Shown one piece after another: positions 12,201 through 24,200 of a stretch of DNA of 64,000 bases; within the stretch, counting starts at the first letter, position 1; every line of letters starts with the position of its first letter. The DNA comes from Owenia fusiformis (lineage: Eukaryota > Annelida > Polychaeta > Sabellida > Oweniidae). The stretch lies in assembly GCA_903813345.2 (NCBI GenBank), contig CAIIXF020000004.1, positions 1,404,513-1,468,512 on the forward strand, given 5' to 3'. The translations under genes and the position numbers were made by a program. Under the pieces are notes generated by a model. It made no database searches, was not told the origin of the DNA, and saw only the letters and a program-made list of their open reading frames with translations.

Positions 12201-15200
12201 GTTGCAAAGGCGTGTGGAAAAATAATGAAACACTGTCATATAGAAGGTCAGTTTGAATTAAGGAAATATATTCATTAGGATAAGATAAACACAGCCCTAA
12301 AATATTGATTTGATGTATATATATATAAGCACTAGTGCCAAAGGGAAAGGACCAAAAGTTTTAATGGAACTTAGCAAGAAAAAGCAAACTCTAAGTGCTA
12401 AATACTATTTTTTAATAATTGCCCTCTTTACAACTCTGTCTCTTTTTTAGGAAGATGTATTGGCACTATATGTTATAATGGGGGCTGGCACAGAAGATAT
12501 TACGATGGCAAGAAAACGGTATGCGGTTGCATCTGCGCACCGGGATATACTGGAAGCGACTGTTCAATAAAGAAGGGTGAAGACGAAGGTAAGCTAATCT
12601 GTACATATTATCATTCATTGTGACTGTTTTCATGAATGGGCTCGGACGTTGTGTGTTTATCAGGTGCATCATATCTCTGAGTTATTGAACATAATTTGAC
12701 ATACTAGTTATCCTGCATAAAGATTTATAGGATATCCTATGATTTTGAGGAATATCATTTTTATCTACGAGGTGATATTGATATCTGCACGAGAGAGCGA
12801 AGCGAACGAGTGCATATATCAATATCACCGAGTAGATTAAAATGATATTCTGAAAAAATCATAGGATGTTCTTATTATCCTACACTTACAAGGAGTGTAC
12901 TAAATGTATAATATCATTTCAAAATGAATTCCATGCCAAAATAGAGTCAATTTGGCGGGAAATCAACAAGCGGAGTATATCGTCACAATATCCTCCGCAT
13001 GTTGGGTTTTCCGGAGTATATCGTCACGATATCCTCCGCCCGGAGTATATCGTTACGATATCCTCCGGATATTCATTTTGCCAATAAATATCAAATTTAT
13101 TTTTTAATGTTATTATACATTTAGTACACTAAGTGTAGGATAATACAGTATATCCATTTACACTTTTTTGCTAGGTATGGTGATGTGCCGAGGATGGGGA
13201 GATGTTCATTATGTATCATTCGACAAGAAGAAATACGACATGCAGGGTGATTGTAAATACTATCTTGTAAAACCCACTACAAAAATGCTGAAAAGTCAGC
13301 TGAAATTTAGCATTCAGGCCAAAAACAAAAAATCACACAAGGGTGCGACGGTTTCTACCACCGATTATGTTGAGCTTCATTTGACAAAGGACGTCTTCAG
13401 AATCAGTCAGGGTAAACTCGTAACGGTAGGTCTAATTTTTGAAATTATACCTAATAAATACATTTTCGAGAATTCGAAAGCAAAACTAGGTTATCTATTA
13501 CGATGATAAATGACTATTTACTAGTCATTTATCATTATGTATCTACCATACGTTAATTTGGTATTTTTTTGCACAGTAACGGAGGATGACATACTATTTT
13601 GTAGTGGAATGGGAAAAGATTGAACCTCGATGGACCAATTCAGTTCACAGACTACTATACATATCACTTGGTTCGGATTGAGAAAGTAAGGGCGTGTCTT
13701 TTCCGCGGGTGTGATCAAAAAACAGACTCATATGCAGATTTCATACAGATCAGCGTTCCAACATTGAGACTACGTCTCCTTTTTGACGGCAACCAAGAAT
13801 TCCATGTCCATTTAGACAGTGAAGCTTGGGGTGGGGAACTAGAAGGACTGTGTCAAAATCTTAATGGAGATAAAGATGATGACCTAATGACGTGTGGTTT
13901 CAGGAAGAAAGATGTGTCAAATCTACCAAACTATGGCACGTTAATAGGAAACAGTTGTCAAGTCGCCAATCACAGGTTAATTTTTTTCTTATATTGTATC
14001 ATATAATTAAATGTAGTGGATGTTTGTCACTTTTTAAGGATCTATTTTCAGGTTTTGTCGATTCCTTATGATACTCTACTCTTTCAAAGGTGTGTGAAAA
14101 TTCAATGCATTTAAAGTGCCCGATAAAGTATAAAATGCGCATGCGTCCAGGTGTTGATAAACTATAAATAGCGAAAATCCAGGGTTTGTCACCACAAGGT
14201 AAGCCAGGACGTGTTGAGAGAACAGCTAGTGTTGATATTGAATTTTTATGTAGCCAGATAAGTTTCCTTATTGAAACTACATATGGTTATTAGCAATACT
14301 TTGTAGGTGCTAAATAATAAAATATTTAGAGTATACACGTATATGAGAGAAATTGGTCATTTCGAACCTGTTGAAAAGTTTGTGGCTCTCGGCTACACCG
14401 GGGAATTTACTTCCATGAGTACACACATAAATGTGGGGTTCCCCAAGAGGTACGCGACAAGGTGACCTGGCATCAAATGTGCGACTAAATGCTACTATCG
14501 AGAAGATAAAATAACGAATACGACAATAAGTTATTGCATGTGACAATTCCGAGCCTTCATCTCACTGAAGTATTTTGAAGTGAAAATAGGATTTTTGTTT
14601 TGATACATGGATTCAGATGAACGTAACTTTATTCTGACAACTAATCAAAACTGAACAAAATTGATTGTACGTAACAGACAATTTATTGTTTTACAATGTT
14701 TTGATTGGCTAAACGAATGAAACCAACAAATTATGACATGTGAAATGACAATTTTGAAATGTAAAATTTAAAAGTGACAAACACAACCTCCCTATCCACT
14801 CTTTGGGAGCCCTAGTAAATTAGTAATATGTACATGCAGCAGTGGTAGTGTGCAGCTTATTATCACACTACGCTTTGTATTCTAAAGCCTGTTGTTTGTA
14901 ATAACACTGTTCACTCAACGTATGTTTTGTGTGTCTGCAGTCAACGATAATCATTGTTTTATCCCGGTTATATGACCTTGGCAATTATAACAAAACCGTA
15001 CTAAACGAAAAAACGCAAATAAGAGAAAGCTTTCACACACATATAAAAAATGAACTAGTCTAATCCGCCAGTATAAACTCTGTGCTATACGTAGCCGGGT
15101 CAGGCGCACACTTTAAACAAAACCTATTTTGATTATATTTGCTGCATCCTTCGATACTCTTTAGATGCAAAGCAGAAACAAATAGTGACACACCTCCAAT

Positions 15201-18200
15201 GCCAGATGCTACATTAGTGGCTAAAGCCAGAGAACAGTGTAATGCTGCATGTGACCAAGGTCAAGATCCACCATGTTTTGATCAAGTTTGTAGCCCAGAT
15301 GCAGATCAGAGAGCTATGATTATGGAGTCATGTATAGTTGACTATTATCACATGATAGATGATAGATGTACAGTTCTTGGCCAGGTAGCGTCCAAATGTG
15401 GAGTACCAAAAGCAGCGTTTCAATGTGGTAAGAATGTTGTTTAATATAATCTATGTTGAAAATTTAAATATTTTCAGTTAAACTGAGCTTTACCTATCTT
15501 GTCTATTTACAATTGTATTTCGATGTCTCTATTTATCTTCAAGATTCTGTGGAACAGGCTTGTCTCAATGGGGAATTTACAAAGCTTCCAGATGGAAGGC
15601 GGTTTTGTAGATGTCAAGTTGGTTTTAATGGAGTTGGATGTTCACTGCGTTAGTATACACTTGTTATAGTGCCTCTTGTCATATTCTTAAAATATTGAAA
15701 CGTTTGGGAATCAAAGAAAAATACGGTGAATGACAATGGACATATGTAAAAAGTAAACAATATATTTTGCAGGGGACACGTGTGGCTGTGGCGATGGTGG
15801 CGTGTGCAATTGTGAAGCAGACTCCTGCCAATGCGAATGTCATCCATTGTTTACAGGCCCGACATGTAATGAAAGAAAAGAGCTACCATTCCATCCGCAC
15901 GATTCTTCTAGTAAGAACAAAATTGTGATCAGTACAATGATGTGCTCAGTAGGCTATACGTGGTGTTTTTAAAGACTGACCTTTCCCCAAAGTACAATAT
16001 TTTGATGTAGATTATTTTTACATTTCCATACAACTGACACAATTATTAATGCTTTACTATTTAATTGATGTAGTTGTAGAGTGTATGTCTGCAAACCAAC
16101 AAAGCACAACCATTAAGTAAAAATGGTACCCATGCGGAGTTCGAACCCGAGTCAACCGCGTACTGACAGCATTTTTTCCGCTAAGCAAGTGGTGCTTTTC
16201 ATATGTCACAAATATTTTCGACGCCTGACACTTTAAACCTACTAATTGATACGCTAATTGATTCACGTGATATGAAATATTCGAAAAATCGGATTGCCGG
16301 TGAACATCCGAGCAATCGAATGAAGAATTGTCCTAATGACCATAGATTATATTGACATCCCCATCTTGTGCCGATAGCGCATATCCCCACGATGTTAAAT
16401 CAATACATCCTTGCTGAAATCCTCATTATCTCAGAGCAGAAGACAAGGATTTGACTGTCGAACGGACTAGAAGTGAACATCTTAGCTGTCTTTGAAGTTC
16501 CGTTTAGGTAACAATAAGTGACTTATCAAATCGACGGTTATGTTGTCATCTGAACTATTTGTTTACAAACATGTACATTTTCTAAACCATATGATGACAC
16601 ACGTTTGTGCCGAAAATGTCGCGTAGTTCTGCCAACAACACGTGAAATAAGGAAAAAAGAAAATGTTACCGAAACTGTCCGTTTCGGTCACCAGCGTAAT
16701 CGAGTGGAGTACCCATGAGATATATTAAACTAAAATAATGTGTTCCGATCTTCTTTGGAAGTGTCAACCAAAATTAATATATTCATAGCAGTTGCAGAAA
16801 CCTTCGGCCCACAAAACGTTTTATCTGGTATAAGAGGTAATTTATTGAGCCCAGAAAACAATTCATGTTAATGGTGATGTGATCAGTATTGTCTATTGAG
16901 GGTTTGAAATAAGATTCAGTAGGATTAGATATCGTTAATAAGAAATAAATATGGTTACACCTAACAGTTCAATGAATTCATAATCATACCCCATTCATTT
17001 GATTACCATTGATTAAGATGAGATCGGCATTTTCATTAAGCGTGGGAACAGGAGGCAGAGAATCTATGGAAATGTTAATTTTTTAAACTTTTTATACATG
17101 GCATATGGTCACGTTTATTTAAAGTTTAATTACAGATATGCTCCTTCATGTCAAATTCATTGAAACCATCCGTACAACATTATAAAATGCAAAACAAAAT
17201 CTATTAAGGAAATGTCGATGGGCGATGGTGTGAAATAGTAGGCGAGCCACATTACAGAACATTCGATGGCGCGAACTTTGACTTTCAAGGTCACTGCCTG
17301 TACATGATGTCAGAGGACATTCTTCCCGACGATGGGGATTATGATCATTACTTCACTATATCAGTTCGTAATGCCATGAGAAGTGAATTTGGAGGGAATG
17401 GAGTAACCTGGCCTACATATATTGTCATTAGAGTCTTAAACAAGGTCGATATATTTATTGGAGAAATGCAGGATGAAAACTCTCTGGATGTTCGGGTAGG
17501 TTAAACACATACTGCGTATATATTAAAAAGTTGGTCTAAAACTATAATATGACACAACATGTCTCTAGTCGTTTAGACTACTCGATAATGCAGAGAGATG
17601 GTCATTGAAGGATCTTTATTCAATTTAATATGGTTACTTGTAGGCATCACCGAAGCCGCACACAGTCCTTATTTCCAATGCTATTGTTATCTGTTCGTAC
17701 GCTGTAATCCAACTATAATTTTAAAATGAAATAATTTGAACATTTTAGTTGTTCCAAAAGAATTAAATAGAACTATTCTAGAGGTATTTCCAGGGGTAAT
17801 ACATATATTACTGCACCAATTGATCCTACGATTGTACGAATAGTTTATCTTAAAATAATTATCATTATCACGCAATCGTCCCGTTAGGGATCAAGTTGAA
17901 AAGAAAATGATCTATACTGTTGACCATCTTGAAAAAAATCCATACAGCATTTTACGAAACAGTATATCCCCATATATTAGTGCAATATGGAAAAAGGATA
18001 CAATAATCGGCCTAAATCGGGTCTCTCATGAAAGTGTTTTCTGACTTGCTTATTGAAATTGATAATTAATAATTGCAAGAAATTATTTCTATATACCTAG
18101 GAGCAGCTACATGAAAAACCAAGCAAAATAATGCATACTTTAAAAGTTATAGAAAAAATCAAGCCTATTTTGTACCCCTTAGGAACTCTAGAGTTAAAAG

Positions 18201-21200
18201 TATGTTGCTGTACGTTATTGTTGGAGGTTGACCATGTATACATACTTTTACAAAATATTTTCCACTGAGCTGAGAGACATGAACAACGGACAGGCAATTC
18301 CACATAACAGGATTCCATTAAGATGAAGACACTTATTGGATTGTACCTCGTGACAAAATCTTAACAAATGAACTAGATTAGTTTCCAAAATCTGATAGTT
18401 GGGTACACTATAAATTTTGCAAAAGACTTTTCTATTTATCTTGATGCTTTAAAATTTACTTGTAGATAGTTAACATTCGAGATCAGGAAATCACTCAGAT
18501 TACAAATTTACCACACTCGGAACCAATAGGAAGTAAGGACTATATACCCTACACAGCAGAAATAACTAAGAGCGGTGAAACCGTTACTGCAGAAATACTG
18601 CCACTGGCATTGAAAGTTCAATTTCAATCTAACTATGAAGCGAGGATATACTTAGATGAACATTGGAAAGGAAAGGTAAAAGGTAAGACAAAACGTGATT
18701 TATCATTCCCATTAATTATTCAACGGCGACCCTCTGTCAAAGAATGTAATTAGACATTTGCTGGAATTACACATGGCGTTTTACAAAAGCTTCTTCGGTT
18801 TTAATGGTCGCCAGGTCACATCGAAATCAAGTGTTATCTTCAGAGAATATGTACATATTTTTCTTTTACCTTTTTATTATGTTTTCTCATAATCAATAAA
18901 AGATAAATAAAAATTATGCAATGTCATACATTTTTAATCAAATTATGGAAGATCAGTTTTTTCTTAGATGCAAAAAGAATACATTTACAGGAGATGTACA
19001 CATACATGTATGCTGGATATTATCCACAACTACATCGTTAAAAGTGCACAAAAGGCGTTTTCAAAAAAACAGGTGTAATTCCAAAATATAATTCCTAAGA
19101 CGCTTTAGAAATGTTGGTGTAATCAGAATGACGATTTTGTAAAGCGCCTTCCACTAAAACGTTTTAGCGGATTTTGTCGTGTAATTCCAGCAATTGAATT
19201 ACTCGAGGCGAAGTTATTTCTCGGTTACTGCGTATTTTACTCGAATTCACTTTTGTATTCAAATGAGTCCGAACATTAGCAAATAGTTATCAGAAGACAT
19301 AACAACATAACAAATAATAGAGCATAGTATCTAACCCCCCTATCACACCAAACTAGTTCTGAACCATTTTTTCCAGTCCTACGAAAAAGTCATAAAACTG
19401 GCTAAATCTGGCTGTTGTCGGGAAATATGTCTAAAATAATTAGCTGCTTCGTTCAAGAACAGTCTTCAATACGTCCATCTCATTCGCAGTTCATTCAGGT
19501 CGCACCACGTCGTTGTGCAGACGTACTGCCATTGATACCCTATTGCACACGTCATCTAACACGACTCTGGTAGGGTCGAAGTACGGCAATTACGTTCCTA
19601 GTCTCTTCTCGTTTGAAGTACGTTGTCACACGATCTGATTACAGAACGGTATGGCCGCCATCAAATTTTGAAATAATTCAAAATTCTAAAATCACCTACC
19701 CGTCTGAGCACATTCGTGAAGTTCGTAAATAGATCTTAGAAAATGCAGTTACGTCCATTCCGTTAGCACACAGTTTAAAACCAGTTCGCCAACGTTTTGA
19801 AGAACGCAGTGGCAACTAGTATGGTGTGATAGCTATAATCTTACTAACCTGTTCATGAGCAGTCTTTAAAACGTTCTTAATTATTTTTACCCCGTTCTTA
19901 ATACGTCCCCGGACGGTTCAACTCGTTTTAAAACGTCCTTAGTAGGATTAAAGTACGACAGTTCCGTTCGTAGTACGCCCAGCCCGTCGTTAGTACGTTG
20001 TCTCTCGTTCTAATTGCAGAACGTGACCACCACATGAGCATGTTCCGTTCTAGTACGTTCATGAAGTTCGTAAATAGACCTCAAACGGGCCTAAGTACGT
20101 TCAATCCATTCGCACACAGTTTAAGCCCGTTTTATTATTTTTATTTCGAGAACGGAGAGAGAACTGCTTTGGTGTAATAGCAGGGTGAAGTTCCTCTGAA
20201 CAAAGTTTGTTAAAAACCATTCATTGATTTTGAATATGCACATTTTATTATCCCACACAACAACGTACGTTCGTTCATCTGTTCAAGGTTATAGTAGTGA
20301 TATGATGAACTCTGTAACCCCCTATCACACCAAACTAGTTCTTACCCGTTTTTGCCGGTCCTACGAAAACGTCGTAAAACGGGCTCAATCTGACTGTGGT
20401 CGGGAAATATGTCTAAAATAATAAGCTACTACGTTCATAAAGAGTCTTCATTACGTCCATCTCATTCGCAGTCCGTTCAGGTCGCACCACGTCGGTATGC
20501 AACGTCCGTCGTATGACGCGTCCCTTAGTCTAGAAGGTCATCATGACCTGATAACAGAACTGTATGGTCGCCATCGAATTTTGAATCGATTCAAAATTCT
20601 TAATCTAATTCTCCGTCCGGAAGAGTCCATGAAGTTGGGAAACAGACCGTAGAACGTTGTAGCTACGTTCATTAAGTTCGCATACAGTTTAAAACCGATT
20701 CGGCAACGTTTTGAAGAACGAAGTGACAACTGGTTCTGGAGTGATAGCTATTTTTATTAATTCGTTCATAAGCAGTTCTTAATACGTTCATCTCGTCTTT
20801 ATTCCGTCTGCAGTACGTTGGTATCACGTTTAGATCGATTGTGCGTTCGTCTCGTCTGCACATCGTATTCAAGCAGTTCAATAACGCAGAAGCGAGTAGG
20901 TAGTTACCAGTTCCACCACCAGGTGGCTCGTCCGGGTCAGATAGCATGGCGGGTATAGAAGAAAGTTCCCTTTAACTTAAATTACATTTGTTTTAGTGGT
21001 TCAATTTTCATATAACCCTTATGTATCTAATAGTTATGCAAATTAAAATATGTCCAGTAAAAGAAAATGATATCTGTCCAATACAAGAAAAGATATTTCA
21101 CTTTTTGTAATTTTGTAACATGGGGTCTATGGGGAATCAACCCGAACAAGAAATCAAATTTTCAAAAAAAATAAAATTTTCGAAGTTGATAAACAACTTT

Positions 21201-24200
21201 TGAAACCATATTTTTAGATGTACTTTTACAAGTGGATTTCAAATATGACATCACTTTGACTGAATTTTGAATATTTAATGACGTAAATCAAGATTATTTC
21301 TACTCGCATCTAGTATATTGCGTCCTTAATCAGTTAATCAGTTAATCAGTTAAAACCAGTTGACAATTAGTTGTACCTCGTTCTCAATACGTCCTAATAT
21401 GTTACTGAATTATCCACCAAATTTTATCAGAACCTACTGTGAACCTTTATAAACGGGTAAAAGAGTTCGATAACGGGCCTCGTATGAGCTCGTACGGGCC
21501 TCGAAAACAACAATTACGAGCATCGTACGAGCTCGTACGGGCCTCAAAAACGAGGATCCGTACGAGCCCATACGAGACCCGATGTAATTTCCATGTGTAT
21601 GTATGTCCGAGAGTTTAGTAATAAAATATTGAAAATGTTATGTCTGACAAAGGATACTTAGAAAGCTAGCTCCTTTAATAGAGGTCTTAAAAATGTTATA
21701 TTATGGACATTTAGTTTAGTTGTCCTAGTAGGCTTATACTGCACAAGTCATGCAGTCTGTACATGTACACGTAACAGTGTGCGCTAATTTACACACCCCA
21801 TTCTCTTATACGTCATAACACCGGAAGTTTACGACGTTATACAAGTACTTTCGGCGGGAGATTTGTAAGTACTCATTTATTTCGACGTTTTGACAAGATA
21901 TGGTTCTTTCCCTCTCGTAGAAACATTGATCATACCATGCAGATATACCTCTTGTATCACTGCGTCTCAACATTCGTCTGAACACGGTCTAGAACGGTAT
22001 GGTCAATGTTTCTGCGAGAGGGAAAGAACCATATCTTGTCAAAACGTCGAAATAAATGAGTACTTACAAATCTCCCGCCGAAAGTACTTGTTTAACGCCG
22101 TAAACTTCCGGTGTTACGACGTATAAGAGAATGGGGTGAGATTTAGCGTCTCTGAATTCATCGTAACTCAAAACAAAATAAATTGCAGGTATGTGTGGCA
22201 ACTATAACGGTGTTGTTGACGACGATTACGTTACCAAGACAGGCTTAAGAGTGAAAACCAGAGACAACAAAGGAACGCTGATTGGTACAAGCTGGAAGAA
22301 TACCGAGTCACTACCATTATATGATGAAGAGTAAGTACACTCGCTGTTTTGACTGTTTTGCGTTATGAATTCAATTATTTTGGTAAAAACGTTGATCTAT
22401 TTGAATACATACTTTCGTGAAAAATAAATCAACATTATGTGAAATGCAGAAAATATTCACTCAAAAACAAACAGCTATAGTGTGGCCTAATTGTGACGTC
22501 ACTTCTGAACAAGGTAGCTGTAGAATCCATCCACCTAGTATTCGCAAAACATCAATTCAGTTTAAGAAATAGCAGATATATCGAAAAATAAATACCACAG
22601 AGCTAGGCACAAACAATTTTTTTTACATTAAACGACAAGTTCGTTGCGTATCTCACTCCTAGCAAACCGCCATATTGAAAATGCGTCGAAAAACATTCAC
22701 TCTATGAGAAATATACAAGTCTTGATCGAAAAAGAAGTATTCCAGCGCTCCAATACTTTCACGGATGGATGATACTGATGTAAGACACAGTTAGAGACCA
22801 AAAAGAAGCCGCTGATCTCATTATTCATGTTTTAAAGGTCACTATTATTCAGCTGTCCAGTTCGCCTAGGTCAAGCTCTTATATATCAAATTCCACATAG
22901 CTGTCGCAGGAAGTAACGTAATACCTGATCTGAGGTCAATATTACGATTCGAACATGAAAACCCAAGAAAGAATATGATACGCAGGCGACATTATATAGG
23001 CCTGAAATTTATGCTAAGAATATAGTCCGGAGTAGGGATACTAGCGGTTACCGTTGGTTATTTGGTTTTCTGTATAAAAAAGCTTTTCTCCTTTTCTGTC
23101 CCGTCGCAGCGCCATCTAGTGTTTGATAAATGAATCAAGGTTTATTCTCGATAGGGTAAGTACTAATCTATCAGGAAACATTTACAAGTTTGGTTAGAAA
23201 CAGAATTTTTATAGATGGCGGAGTGATTTTTGAGACTATGTAGAGCAGAATAATTTTCTGAAACAGGTAGCTTTACGGTGGTAGCTCTCTCCAGATTCAG
23301 TTATCTCAAAAACGGTGTGGTCACCGTATGCTTATTTTGTAACGGCAAGCTAGACAAGACTCCAATGAACACTGGGCACTGTTTCGCTGAGCTAGATCTG
23401 TGCCCATGAATATATTATGAAATGAAACGTTATAATGGTCGTCAATGGGATTTTTTACTGCAATCTTGACCCTATTAGCAACAGGGTGGTGACAGTACTA
23501 GGGTGGGAAATAGCGTTATTTTTGTGAAAATTACACTTTCTTAGCAATGTGTTCCTTGCATCTCTAAGAAAAATCAAATCATCCGAAGAATTAGCAATTT
23601 AGATTTTCGCTGATTCAGCATTTTTCATTTTTTACCTAAAAATCACAGGTTTTGACCATTTTTGGCCTGTATTTTGTTACAGGATAGCACAAGAGGGCTG
23701 TTAGTGCTGGTTTTAAGAGGTTGTTGACAGGCTTTTATCAAATTATTACCGAATTTAAGGATTCAGCCATTATCATAGCATGTAATACAGCTTTTTCCTT
23801 TGTGTCTGAATTTTTCTTGAAAATATATGACAAAATTGACCAATTAACCCCATAGACTGACCAAATATGGCTGAAAACAGTTACTAACATGCATGTAATT
23901 AAAACAAGAACATTGCTTTGCAAAACTGATATGATAATTTAATATAGAAGCTCATTTACTGAAAATTAATCACTAAATAATGGCTAATTTGGGGTAATCT
24001 CTGACCGAAAATGACTAGATTTGACCATTTTTTTGTCTTATGGTTCAGTGATTTTGGCAATAAACATTATGGAAGTACGAATAAACGTTTTGACATGCTA
24101 AATATTGTGAATTTTTGTTAAGCCATAGCGAGTAGCAGTATTTCTATTGCAAAAATGGTCAGTTGTGTATAAAACTGCATGGCCCTAAAATAAATGACCC

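Noticed and set aside
13571-13604. Acceptor cacag at 13572-13576 for the second vWD-2 exon
   Set aside because: It leads to an in-frame stop; the acceptor tgtag at 13603-13604 restores phase and homology.
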